Assembly (NCBI GenBank): GCA_002425885.1
Contig: DINC01000056.1
Coordinates: forward strand, 1 to 18,957
Length of the DNA stretch: 18,957 nt
Direction: 5' to 3'
DNA from: Spirochaetia bacterium UBA5550
GTDB taxonomy: Bacteria; Spirochaetota; UBA4802; UBA5550
Shown here in pieces: positions 1-7,885 of this stretch (position 1 is the first letter of the stretch; each line of letters begins with the position of its first letter). A program made the position numbers and the translations under genes. The notes below the pieces were generated by a model that saw nothing but the letters and a program-made list of their open reading frames with translations, was not told the DNA's origin and ran no database searches.

Positions 1-687
1 ACACTTATTACACCGGCTGAGTATTTTGCTATTATGCCGAAAGAGGGGGGACTTGGTGAGCCTCTTGTAAAAGCTGTTATTTATTCTCTTATTGCGGGTG
101 TTTTTACTTTTGTATGGGGAGCTCTTAAACTTACTGCTGCTGCCGGTGCATTCGGAGGGATGATTGGGGGCGGTATAGGGATTATGGGTCTTATCTGGTC
201 TATAGTCGGTGGAATTATCGGTTTATTCATAGGCGGTGCTATAGTTCTTGTTATAAGCGCAATATGCGGTGGAAATACAAATTATGAGGCCAACGTTAGA
301 GTTACAGCTTCTCTTATGGCTTTATCTCCGGTGAGTGCTATTTTAAGTTTTCTGTCAGGATTCAGTCTATGGATTGGCGGACTTGTGTCGCTTGCTGTGG
401 CTCTTTACGGCTTATATCTGCTGTATATTGCAGTGACCAGGGCGCTGGGGGGCAAAGAGGGGACAGCAAAGGTTATTTCTATTCTACTTGCTGTAATTCC
501 GGTTCTTATGATTCTCAGCACTCTTCTCTGTGTGAAAGCAGCTTCAAATTTTTCTGACCAAATTATGAAGGATATTCCTACACAGAACCAGGAGCAGTTT
601 AAAAAGCTTTCAGAAGATTTTAATAAAGCTATTGAAGATGCCAAGAAAGCCGCCCCTGAAGAGGGAGATAAAGACGAAGAGCAATAA
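1..687 (+). CDS. Yip1-like multi-pass membrane protein, 5' end outside window
   Basis: The reading frame is open from base 1, so this is the C-terminal part of a longer protein. The first in-frame ATG (base 34) has no Shine-Dalgarno sequence, and the codons before it (T-P-A-E-Y-F) resemble the conserved start of the Yip1 domain, followed by a GGLGEPL stretch. About five hydrophobic segments rich in Gly, Ala, Ile and Leu follow, including a GGMIGGGIGIMG run, as expected for the Yip1/YIF1 fold. The last 55 or so residues form a charged, Lys/Glu-rich tail, probably cytosolic. Bacterial Yip1-domain proteins are inner-membrane proteins of mostly unknown function. The gene ends at a TAA that is followed by a hairpin shared with the convergent gene. 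The family call rests on hydrophobicity and the N-terminal motif, so it is moderate; that the gene is real is likely. Confidence 0.7.
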   Translation, partial: TLITPAEYFAIMPKEGGLGEPLVKAVIYSLIAGVFTFVWGALKLTAAAGAFGGMIGGGIGIMGLIWSIVGGIIGLFIGGAIVLVISAICGGNTNYEANVRVTASLMALSPVSAILSFLSGFSLWIGGLVSLAVALYGLYLLYIAVTRALGGKEGTAKVISILLAVIPVLMILSTLLCVKAASNFSDQIMKDIPTQNQEQFKKLSEDFNKAIEDAKKAAPEEGDKDEEQ

Positions 688-700
688 CTCTTTGTTAAAC

Positions 701-727
701 AGGGCTGACCCGATTCAGGTCAGCCCT
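701..727. terminator. Hairpin between convergent genes, probable bidirectional terminator
   Basis: A perfect 10-bp inverted repeat, AGGGCTGACC (701-710) and GGTCAGCCCT (718-727), is separated by a 7-base loop. It lies 13 bases after the stop of the Yip1-like gene, and its right arm reaches the stop codon of the convergent gene (727-729). Neither strand has a clear T-run after the stem, so it is not a textbook intrinsic terminator. Position and stem strength still make transcription termination the best reading. Confidence 0.6.
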
Positions 728-1719
728 TACTCGCTGTTATGCCTGATCATTCCCCGCCGTATCATGTAGCATATCAGGTATTCTTCGATTGTTTTTGTGG
801 GGCCTTGAATCCGGCTCTTTTTTCTGAATACAGCGTTTTCGTTTCTCCGTGAATAGAAGTGATACATCTCCCGCGGGTCATCATAATTAATCATGGTGTA
901 GGATTTATTCCGCCCCAGCATTTCATTTATATTATCGCGGTTGAATGATGAGATGGAATTTTTCTCCATGTAATCCTGGATCATCAGCATCTCTTCGTGA
1001 GAGAGCCCCATGAGATATTCCCTGAGAGATTCAAGTGTATCGTCAGTGAAATCATCCCCCTCAATAAATCTGTTCCACTCAGGGTTTGATCTGCTGCAGA
1101 ATGTTGCAATTTCTGATATCCCTGCAAGTGTCCCGTAGGCCGGGATGAAATTTAACCTGTTTTTCCAGAGATTGTTCAGCACCGGTGATATCTCCTCGAT
1201 CCCTTTATAGATTCTGTTTTCCCATATTTTTGTGAGAAAGTAGCCCGCTTCAATACGTGTTTCGTAATCAATAGAACCGTCAGAAACAATTGAGATAAAG
1301 ACATCCTCTGTCATCATTGAGAATACATTGTACGTTATAATGTCCTTAATCTCATCGAGCATCATACAGAGCCCTTCATCGCTGCTGCAAAGATAAGAAA
1401 CAAGTAGAAAGAAATTGATCTTTGCAATAGTGAATCCTCTCCCCAGCACCGCTTTAGTCGGTGTGTTAAGAGCAAGGTTCAGATTCGGGTGAGAGCAGAG
1501 ATTCTGCACCAGTGTATCTACTGTTCTCCTGTTCTGTCCAAGGTGCTGATCCTGGAGAATAGAGGGATATCTGGATATTGATTCAGCGAGAATTAAAAGA
1601 GAGAGGTGCGTTTCATCAACCCTGACGTAATCATCAATGGCATCTTTTTTACGAAGCATATCTGTTATATGTACAATGATATTTTTTTCAGGAGATGTAA
1701 AGGCCTGTATTGCGGTCAT
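727..1719 (-). CDS. Unrecognised 330-aa soluble protein
   Basis: I do not recognise this protein. It has no signal peptide and no convincing transmembrane segment, and it looks mostly alpha-helical. Visible landmarks are an N-terminal helical region, a central part with several short helices (around the IRIEAGYFLTK-like segment at 175-185), an acidic stretch near residues 230-245, and a basic C-terminal third with a YSRRNENAVFRKKSR segment followed by GPTKTIEEYL. That conserved-looking tail, dense in Arg and Lys, could contact nucleic acid or another protein; this is only an inference. The ATG start at 1719 has no obvious Shine-Dalgarno sequence, so the true start could differ slightly. The gene stands alone, divergent from the lipoprotein peptidase gene and convergent with the Yip1-like gene. 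Length, consistent frame and the lack of a better overlapping frame support a real gene. Confidence 0.75.
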   Translation of the reverse strand: MTAIQAFTSPEKNIIVHITDMLRKKDAIDDYVRVDETHLSLLILAESISRYPSILQDQHLGQNRRTVDTLVQNLCSHPNLNLALNTPTKAVLGRGFTIAKINFFLLVSYLCSSDEGLCMMLDEIKDIITYNVFSMMTEDVFISIVSDGSIDYETRIEAGYFLTKIWENRIYKGIEEISPVLNNLWKNRLNFIPAYGTLAGISEIATFCSRSNPEWNRFIEGDDFTDDTLESLREYLMGLSHEEMLMIQDYMEKNSISSFNRDNINEMLGRNKSYTMINYDDPREMYHFYSRRNENAVFRKKSRIQGPTKTIEEYLICYMIRRGMIRHNSE

Positions 1720-1832
1720 TTTTTATATCCGGACTGGTTTTTTATTTGCGCTCTATTAATCTTCTGCAAAGCTTATATTAAAGATATATCTATTAGCGGA
1801 TATTTGCAATGAATTTATAAAGAGGTTAAGTT

Positions 1833-2921
1833 TTGATTAAAAAGAAAATTTTCTGGTTACTATTTCTGGCTGCGGCAGTTATTCTGCCCGGATGCTCCAC
1901 CACATACGCACGTGAAAATATTAATGATGTTAAAACTGCAGCTGCTGACAATCAGGAAGTCAGGAGTTATCGGGTTCCGGTAAAATACAGTGAACGTCCT
2001 GTAACTGTGCTGAAAACTCCGGAAAATTATAAACCCGCTACCCCTGATAAAATTGTTATAAGCGATGAGAACGTGAAAGTTATTATATACGCCAGGGAGT
2101 TTGCCCAGGGCAATGCAGGGTATTTTGAAGCTGACCGTGAAGATGGGAAAATCTGTGAAATAAGAAAAATTATTTATGCAGGAGAGAATACCCCTTTTAC
2201 ATGCACAGAGTGGGGGTGCAGGGGTTTTTTTGCGATACATCCTGAAGCAAAACCGGGGAAAACTTTTTTTACACTGGTATACTTTGACGGAACCAGTGAG
2301 AAAAAAATTGAAGGTTCTGTGAACGTAAGGGATGTTCAGTATCCGGTCTCAAAGTATCTTCTCGACCTTGGAAAATTTTCTGATAAGGAGTATACATCAA
2401 AACCGGAATTTAAAAAGCTTATTGAAGAGAGTGCTGAGGCCAGGAAAACAGCTTTCAGTATTGTATCAGAAGACAGCATAACAAACTCTCTCTCTCATCC
2501 AAGAGATATGCACAAGGTCACAGGGGACTACTGGAAAAAGAGAATATATGCCGCGCATAAAAAGAAGGGGAAGAAAAAAGTTAAGGTTAAGGGGCATGTG
2601 AGCTATCACAGGGGCCTTGATCTTAAGGGTGACGTTGGGGCTCCGGTATATTCAATGGCAGACGGAAAGATTGTAATTGCAATGAAGATGTTTTATGAAG
2701 GGAACATGGTGGCTGTTGACCACGGTAACCAGGTTTTTACATATTATATGCATATGGACAGCATGGCAGTAAAGGTTGGAGATACTGTCAAGGCAGGGGA
2801 ACTGGTAGGGAGAGTCGGTGCGACCGGTACATCCACAGGGCCTCATCTTCATGTGGCTCTGAGCATAAGGGGCGTACATGTGCATCCGCTGAGCCTGCTG
2901 TCTCTGCCTGTCAGCAGATAG
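1833..2921 (+). CDS. Lipoprotein M23 (LytM-type) zinc peptidase
   Basis: The start is TTG at 1833, six bases after AGAGG (1821-1826). It gives a lipoprotein signal peptide: basic MIKKK, a hydrophobic core, then LPGC with the lipidated cysteine at about residue 21. The mature N-terminal half has beta-rich, Ig-like character. A Lys-rich segment (about residues 244-255) leads into the C-terminal M23 domain. The zinc ligands are visible: H259 and D263 in YHRGLDL, and the H338-L-H340 pair in GPHLHV, with the family's VDHG and YMHM strands between. M23 enzymes cut peptidoglycan cross-links, and catalytically intact members act in wall turnover or cell separation. Lipidation would place this one at a periplasmic membrane face. 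It lies 143 bases before moxR, too far to assume one operon. The domain call is firm; the cellular role is not defined by the sequence. Confidence 0.92.
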   Translation: MIKKKIFWLLFLAAAVILPGCSTTYARENINDVKTAAADNQEVRSYRVPVKYSERPVTVLKTPENYKPATPDKIVISDENVKVIIYAREFAQGNAGYFEADREDGKICEIRKIIYAGENTPFTCTEWGCRGFFAIHPEAKPGKTFFTLVYFDGTSEKKIEGSVNVRDVQYPVSKYLLDLGKFSDKEYTSKPEFKKLIEESAEARKTAFSIVSEDSITNSLSHPRDMHKVTGDYWKKRIYAAHKKKGKKKVKVKGHVSYHRGLDLKGDVGAPVYSMADGKIVIAMKMFYEGNMVAVDHGNQVFTYYMHMDSMAVKVGDTVKAGELVGRVGATGTSTGPHLHVALSIRGVHVHPLSLLSLPVSR

Positions 2922-3010
2922 CAGCTGTTAAATGATTTTTGTAACAAGGAGTTTTCCGGGGACACAAAATATCTGATTACTGAAATAATAATGGTAACGC
3001 AGTAAAACAC

Positions 3011-3039
3011 CTTTTTTACAACACAGAACTGCATATAAA
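3011..3039 (+). promoter_or_regulatory. Candidate promoter of the moxR-bat operon
   Basis: In the 143-base spacer before moxR, TATAAA (3034-3039) makes a good -10 box. The best-spaced -35 (CTTTTT, 3011-3016, 17-base spacer) is poor, so recognition would have to rest on the -10 element. The tract is followed by AT-rich sequence and the GGAG of moxR. This is a weak call based on position and the -10 match only. Confidence 0.3.
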
Positions 3040-3064
3040 TTTTAAATAATACAACGGAGTCTTT

Positions 3065-4048
3065 ATGGATTACGCTCAAATTGAACTTCTCACTCAGCAG
3101 GTTAAGAGTGAAAACGGATTTATTGATGATATAAAAAAAGAACTTTCTGCCGCAGTGATCGGGCAGGATAAGCTCATTGAAAGGATTATAATAGCTTTTA
3201 TCACCGGGGGGCATATACTGCTTGAAGGTCTTCCCGGTCTTGCGAAGACCCTTGCTGTGCGTTCTTTCGCAAAGGCTGTTGACGCGGAGTTTAAAAGGAT
3301 ACAGTTTACTCCGGATCTCCTCCCTGCTGACCTCACTGGTACACAGGTGTTCAATCCCAGGGAGATGGATTTCTTTACGCGCAAAGGGCCGATTTTCACA
3401 AACCTGCTGCTGGCTGATGAAATTAACCGTGCCCCTGCAAAAGTTCAGTCCGCGCTTCTTCAGGCCATGGAGGAGAAACAGGTGACTCTGGGGGAGACGA
3501 CATTTCCTCTGCCGCAGCCGTTTATGGTGCTTGCCACTGAAAATCCCATTGAACAGGAGGGCACCTATCCTTTGCCGGAAGCACAGCTTGACAGGTTTTT
3601 CATGAAGGTGCTTGTGGATTATCCCACTATTGCTGAAGAGCGTGAGATACTCACAAGATTCAGCGAGATCAGTTCTGATAAAATTAATTGTATTATATCT
3701 CCTGAGAGGATTAGAGGTAAAGCTGAACTTATAGAAAAAATATATGTCAGTGATAAGCTCCTTGAATATATTGTTGCAGTGGTGAATGAAACACGGAGGC
3801 CCTCACGCAAGGAGATTAAAAAATATATAGACTTCGGTGCAAGCCCCCGTGCTTCCATCGCATTGATGAAAGCTTCTCGATGCATTGCTTTTATACGTGG
3901 GAGGGGATTCGTTACTCCGGATGACATCAAGGAGATTGGGGCAGATGTTCTGAGGCACAGGGTGATCCTCTCGTACGAAGCTGAAGCTGAAGGGAAGAAC
4001 GCTGACGATGTAGTTAAGCTTGTGTTCGATTCGGTGGAGGTCCCCTGA
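3065..4048 (+). CDS. moxR: MoxR-family AAA+ ATPase
   Basis: A complete 327-aa MoxR-type AAA+ ATPase (AAA_3 plus C-terminal lid), normal length for the family. The Walker A motif GLPGLAKT is at 55-62, the Walker B LLLADEINR at 114-122 (D118, E119), and the sensor-1 region ATENP at 157-161 is followed by EQEGTYPLPEAQLDRF, which is highly typical of MoxR. The start ATG has CGGAG about 8 bases upstream. MoxR ATPases are thought to act as chaperones that mature or remodel partners carrying von Willebrand A (vWA) domains. The next genes encode a DUF58 protein and two vWA proteins, the standard partners. The following DUF58 gene starts directly after the TGA, so the two are very likely co-translated. 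All ATPase residues are present, so an active enzyme is expected. Confidence 0.96.
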   Translation: MDYAQIELLTQQVKSENGFIDDIKKELSAAVIGQDKLIERIIIAFITGGHILLEGLPGLAKTLAVRSFAKAVDAEFKRIQFTPDLLPADLTGTQVFNPREMDFFTRKGPIFTNLLLADEINRAPAKVQSALLQAMEEKQVTLGETTFPLPQPFMVLATENPIEQEGTYPLPEAQLDRFFMKVLVDYPTIAEEREILTRFSEISSDKINCIISPERIRGKAELIEKIYVSDKLLEYIVAVVNETRRPSRKEIKKYIDFGASPRASIALMKASRCIAFIRGRGFVTPDDIKEIGADVLRHRVILSYEAEAEGKNADDVVKLVFDSVEVP

Positions 4049-4888
4049 TTGGATTCGAAAGAGGTTGCCCTTCTCCGCAAGATAAGGCTCGAAACAGGGA
4101 AGAAGATCAACACAATGTTTTCCGGGGAGTACAGGTCCGCCTTTAAGGGGTACGGGCTCTCCTTCGACAGCGTGCGCGAATATATCCCCGGCGATGACGT
4201 GCGGAGCATTGACTGGAATGTGTCAGCACGGATGAACCATCTTTATATCAAAGAGTATATTGAAGAGAGGGAGCTCTCTGTTGTACTGCTGGTTGATATT
4301 TCAGCTTCAACGCTTTTCGGCAGCGGCAGATCAAAGAGAGATGTTGTTCTTGAATTTGTGACTTTTATGCTTCATCTTGCGCAGATGAATAATGACAGAA
4401 TTTCAGTGATCCTTTTTTCTGACAGAATTGAAAAATATCTTAAGCCGCGGAAGGGGAGAAAGTTCGTGCTTAAAGTTCTGGATGAGATTCTTATGATCAA
4501 GCCCTCGGGCAGAGGCACAGACCTGCCGGGCGCGTTTGATTTTTTTCAGCAGGTGACAAAAAAGCGGAGTATCGTTTTTGTGATTTCAGATTTTTTAAGC
4601 AGCAGGCATGATGATGTTATGCTCAAGATGAAGATTCTGGCGCGAAGGCACGATGTTATACCTGTGCAGGTTTCGGATCCTATGGAGAAAAAGATGAAGA
4701 TTTTCGGCCTCGCTGAATTTTCCGATCTTGAGACAGGGGGGAGTTTTCTCTCTGACTCAATTCATGTAAACACCGGGCTTCCGGATATGCCGGGGCTGGA
4801 ATCGATAAAGCTTTCAACTGATGAACAGGTGGAAATCCCTCTGCTGAAGTTTTTCACAAAGCGGAACAGAACAGCATTGAGAAGATAG
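4049..4888 (+). CDS. DUF58 family protein of the Bat locus
   Basis: A cytosolic 279-aa DUF58 protein with no membrane segment. The signature stretch SVREYIPGDDVRSIDW is at 41-56, preceded by GEYRSAFKGYG. A vWA-like fold follows, with the metal-site motif D83-I-S85-A-S87 and a later GRGTDL. The start is TTG at 4049, immediately after the moxR stop; GGTGGAGG (4033-4040), inside the moxR end, is a strong Shine-Dalgarno sequence 8 bases away and decides this start. DUF58 proteins almost always follow MoxR genes and are presumed clients or co-factors of the ATPase; their biochemical role is not established. The family call is firm. Confidence 0.94.
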   Translation: MDSKEVALLRKIRLETGKKINTMFSGEYRSAFKGYGLSFDSVREYIPGDDVRSIDWNVSARMNHLYIKEYIEERELSVVLLVDISASTLFGSGRSKRDVVLEFVTFMLHLAQMNNDRISVILFSDRIEKYLKPRKGRKFVLKVLDEILMIKPSGRGTDLPGAFDFFQQVTKKRSIVFVISDFLSSRHDDVMLKMKILARRHDVIPVQVSDPMEKKMKIFGLAEFSDLETGGSFLSDSIHVNTGLPDMPGLESIKLSTDEQVEIPLLKFFTKRNRTALRR

Positions 4889-4903
4889 AGACAGCAATAA
4901 TAT

Positions 4904-5899
4904 ATGTTATTAAAGAAAATTTTTATTATAGTTTTAAGTATTTGTTTTGCCTTACCTCTTTTCAGCGAAGGTGATGCAGAGCGCGTTCTTAAAAGTTCTG
5001 TATCTCCTGAGAAGGGTAATGTGGGTCAGCAGTTCAGTTATACTCTTTCCATTGCCGGGAGGGACCTCGAAGGTGTAAAAATTATCCTCCCTGTAAAAGG
5101 TGAGTACTACCCTGAGTCCTCTTCAGATAAAAAAGCGGGTGAGAAAAAAAACAAAGAACAGGTAGAAGATAAAGGGGTTCCTCTTTATATAATAAACAGC
5201 GCTGTAAAAGATGAGTCTGAGTCAGATGGGCTGAAACAGGTAACTGTAATAGTTGATTTAACATGCTACAGAACAGGTGTACACCAGCTTCCGGAAATAA
5301 TTATAACAGATAGTGACGGAGTGCGGCTTGGTTACAGTATTCCCGCAGTTACAATTGAAGAGCTTAATAAAGAGGGGCGACCGGAGGATATTGAACCGCC
5401 AGTTGAACTCTCCGGTAATTATACACGATTAGTAGTTCTTATACTTGCGGTTTTAGCAGCAGGCATTGCAGGTTTATTTATTTTCAGATATTTCAGAAAC
5501 AGGAAGAAGCGTATCTCTGTTCCTGAAATTAAACAGACACCGCTTCAATTTTTTATGGCCGAGATTGAGAGGCTGAAATTAATTGAATGTATAAATGAAG
5601 GGAGTGTAAATGATTATGTATTCGGCATATCCATTACTTTCAGAAGGTTTATTTCTATGGAGTTAGGTTTCGATGCTGCTGAGATGACTACAGGTGAAAT
5701 ATCCTCAATAATTAAAAAATATCTCAGAAACGGCAGTGCTTTTGCTGCTGAAATTGTGAAGATCATGGAAGCATGGGATCTCTCCAAATTCGCCGAGTTT
5801 ACACTTTCAAAGGAACTGCTCCTTATAAACTACAGGAGTACAATTGAGGCTGCGGAGAGACTGCATGAGATAAGGAGATCTGCCGATGGGCAACCTTGA
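4904..5899 (+). CDS. Bat-locus membrane protein: periplasmic domain plus DUF4381-like anchor and tail
   Basis: A 331-aa protein with a signal peptide (about 1-22, ending near LFSEG), a periplasmic beta-rich region (about 25-155) with a Lys/Glu-rich insertion at 73-90, one transmembrane segment (about 174-195, ending in FRYFRNRKKR), and a helical cytosolic tail (about 205-331). The segment before the membrane helix (DIEPPVEL) and the tail resemble DUF4381, the small protein often found between DUF58 and batA genes in other bacteria. The N-terminal part resembles a single BatD-type beta domain. The position third in the locus, between DUF58 and batA, fits that role. The ATG lies 15 bases after the DUF58 stop with only a weak Shine-Dalgarno sequence. 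The last 14 bases overlap batA. The gene is certain; the family assignment is inference. Confidence 0.8.
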   Translation: MLLKKIFIIVLSICFALPLFSEGDAERVLKSSVSPEKGNVGQQFSYTLSIAGRDLEGVKIILPVKGEYYPESSSDKKAGEKKNKEQVEDKGVPLYIINSAVKDESESDGLKQVTVIVDLTCYRTGVHQLPEIIITDSDGVRLGYSIPAVTIEELNKEGRPEDIEPPVELSGNYTRLVVLILAVLAAGIAGLFIFRYFRNRKKRISVPEIKQTPLQFFMAEIERLKLIECINEGSVNDYVFGISITFRRFISMELGFDAAEMTTGEISSIIKKYLRNGSAFAAEIVKIMEAWDLSKFAEFTLSKELLLINYRSTIEAAERLHEIRRSADGQP

Positions 5900-6884
5900 G
5901 TTCCGCTTCCCATGGTTTCTTCTTCTTTTAATACCTTACGCTGGCATGATTGCCTGGTACTTTTACGGAAAAGTTTACCGGAGACGTGCCGCACTCCCTG
6001 TGTCTTCTTCGTCCATAGTAAAAAAAACGGAGAGCTTCAGGACCCGGACTTATGGGTACATTGATTATCTGAGATTCGGTTCACTGTTTTTACTTATAAT
6101 TGCCCTTGCTGCTCCGGGGCGTGGTGTGAACTTTTCCAGCGTAAAAAATACCGGGATAGATATAATGATCGCTCTTGATCTTTCACTATCAATGCAGGGG
6201 AAAGATTTTCAGCCGGATAACAGGCTTGAAGTTGCAAAACGTGTTGTAAACAGCTTTGTGCAGAAGAGAGTAAGTGACAGGATAGGGCTTGTCGTATTCG
6301 GTGTTGATTCATATCTCCAGTCCCCTCTCACTATTGAGCATGAAATAATTAATGATATTGTGAGTGCACTTGACTTTGACAGCGTTGACGGACGCGGCAC
6401 TGCCGTTGGTGACGCTATAGCTCTTGCAGCATCACGCATGATCGACAGTAAAGCAAAAAGTAAAATTGTTCTGCTTATCACAGATGGTGAAAACAATCGC
6501 GGCGAGATTGACCCGGAAACAGCGGCAAAGAGCTGTGCGGAGATGGGGATAAAGGTCTACACCGTAGGCATCGGTAAGGAGGGGCGGGTGCCGTATCCAA
6601 ATGCCGCAGGCCCCATGTTTCCTGACCAGTATGTTAACAGCAGCTTTGATGTTACAGAGCTTCAGAAGATTGCTGAGGTAACAGGAGCTAAGTTCTACAG
6701 GGCTGAATCTACAGGGGTGTTCTGGGAGAATATAAATGATATAGACAGGCTTGAAAAGAGCGAGGTCGATATCCGGACATGGCATGAATTTTATGATCGA
6801 TCAGGGGGCATCCTTATTGCCGGACTGGCGATCTTTTTTCTTGAGATACTTCTGCGATCTGTGGTTTACAGGAAGGTGCCGTGA
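5886..6884 (+). CDS. batA: BatA: membrane-anchored vWA-domain protein
   Basis: A 332-aa protein with the BatA layout: two N-terminal membrane helices (about 8-28 and 60-78, with the family's FRFPWFLLLL start), a vWA domain (about 90-290) and a C-terminal membrane helix (about 311-328). The metal-ion-dependent adhesion site is complete: D98-L-S100-L-S102, T172 in GRGTAVGDA, and D200 in LLITDGEN. Two membrane helices before the vWA domain and one after place that domain on one face of the inner membrane. The ATG at 5886 lies inside the previous gene, with AAGGAG (5872-5877) 8 bases upstream, so translation is probably coupled. Bat proteins were named for aerotolerance in Bacteroides; in spirochaetes that role is doubtful, and a general envelope-stress or complex-assembly role is the safer reading. 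Confidence 0.93.
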   Translation: MGNLEFRFPWFLLLLIPYAGMIAWYFYGKVYRRRAALPVSSSSIVKKTESFRTRTYGYIDYLRFGSLFLLIIALAAPGRGVNFSSVKNTGIDIMIALDLSLSMQGKDFQPDNRLEVAKRVVNSFVQKRVSDRIGLVVFGVDSYLQSPLTIEHEIINDIVSALDFDSVDGRGTAVGDAIALAASRMIDSKAKSKIVLLITDGENNRGEIDPETAAKSCAEMGIKVYTVGIGKEGRVPYPNAAGPMFPDQYVNSSFDVTELQKIAEVTGAKFYRAESTGVFWENINDIDRLEKSEVDIRTWHEFYDRSGGILIAGLAIFFLEILLRSVVYRKVP

Positions 6885-7885
6885 TGAGTTTTGCAGGAAT
6901 TGAATATCTCCCTGCAATTGCAGTTATATGTACAGCGGTGCTTCTATTCTTTGCGTTCTACATGTTCTGGCGTCGCAGGGCTTTGAAGCTTATGACTGTT
7001 AACGGCAGAAAGATTATTACGGGTGACAGAAAGAGAATTGTTTTTAAAGAGATTCTAATCATAATAGCTGTTTTGCTTTCATTTGCTGCACTGCTTAAAC
7101 CGCAATGCGGAGAAACGCCCCATGAAGTGACCTCCGAGGGCACAGATGTGCTCATTGCCCTTGATGTAAGCAGGAGCATGCTGTCAAAAGATGCTGACCC
7201 TGACAGGCTCGGCAGGGCAAAGCGCGGGATAAAATGGATTGCAGAATCATTATCCGGCGACAGGATCGGTCTTATGGTTTTTGCCGGAGATGCTTTTCTG
7301 CTTTGTCCTCTTACAAATGATATAGGGGCTTTTATGATGTTCCTTGATTCAGCGGGCCCCGATTCTGTAAATATACAGGGTACTGATATAGGTGCAATGC
7401 TTTCTGAAGCTGCAAAGGTCTATGCGAAAAAGAGGCTTACTTCAAAACTGCTTGTAATTATTACTGACGGGGAGGATCACGAAGGGGGAGTTGATGCAGA
7501 GATCGAAAAGTTCAGGGAACTTGGAGTTTCAGTTTATGCAGCAGGGATAGGCCGGGAGAGTGGAGAGTTTATTTCCGCAGGTGAAGATGATTCTACTGCT
7601 GATGCTTTCTACAGAGACAGGGATGGTAATCTTGTTAAAACCAGGCAGGACCAGGGATTGCTGAAAAAACTTGCATCAGAAACCGGTGGAGCATACTGCG
7701 ATATTACAGGGAACTTTTCAGGTTTAAATAATATTGTAAATGTAATTGAGAAGCAGCAGAAAGAGAGCAAGGGTTCAAGGATAGTGAAAGAGAAGATTGA
7801 CAGGACATGGATATTTATACTCCTGATAATTCTGGCGCTCGGCGTTGAACTTATCATTGCAGAGAGGAGGAAAGATGAGGCGTAG
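6884..7885 (+). CDS. batB: BatB: second membrane-anchored vWA-domain protein
   Basis: A paralogue of BatA in size and layout: membrane helices at about 10-28 and 56-72, a vWA domain, and a C-terminal helix at about 309-326 followed by ERRKDEA. The metal-site residues are present: D94-V-S96-R-S98, T167 in QGTDIG, and D195 in IITDGEDHEGG. I place the start at ATG 6884, which shares one base with the batA stop (TGATG); AGGAAGGT lies just upstream. A GTG at 6881 is an equally readable in-frame start that adds one residue. The coding region overlaps the start of the TPR gene by 11 bases. Intact metal sites in both BatA and BatB suggest that both bind a partner through a metal-dependent surface, possibly as a heteromer; that is inference. 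Confidence 0.93.
   Translation: MSFAGIEYLPAIAVICTAVLLFFAFYMFWRRRALKLMTVNGRKIITGDRKRIVFKEILIIIAVLLSFAALLKPQCGETPHEVTSEGTDVLIALDVSRSMLSKDADPDRLGRAKRGIKWIAESLSGDRIGLMVFAGDAFLLCPLTNDIGAFMMFLDSAGPDSVNIQGTDIGAMLSEAAKVYAKKRLTSKLLVIITDGEDHEGGVDAEIEKFRELGVSVYAAGIGRESGEFISAGEDDSTADAFYRDRDGNLVKTRQDQGLLKKLASETGGAYCDITGNFSGLNNIVNVIEKQQKESKGSRIVKEKIDRTWIFILLIILALGVELIIAERRKDEA
7863..7870 (+). promoter_or_regulatory. Ribosome binding site that decides the batC start
   Basis: AGAGGAGG sits 4 bases before the ATG at 7875, inside the end of batB. An upstream in-frame ATG at 7845 lacks such a site and would put ten polar residues ahead of the signal sequence, so 7875 is the better start. Confidence 0.8.

Noticed and set aside
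1720..1832. Divergent promoters between the 330-aa gene and the M23 gene
   Set aside because: Several AT-rich -10-like hexamers exist, but none has a correctly spaced -35 box, so no site is called.
2849..3214. Minus-strand 121-codon frame across the spacer before moxR
   Set aside because: It overlaps the M23 gene and moxR, both certain, and its translation shows no recognisable domain or ribosome binding site.
3619..4209. Minus-strand 196-codon frame opposite moxR and the DUF58 gene
   Set aside because: Ser/Arg-rich shadow of two well-supported genes; no independent evidence.
7845..7874. Earlier ATG for batC
   Set aside because: No Shine-Dalgarno sequence; the ATG at 7875 has AGAGGAGG and starts directly with a signal sequence.
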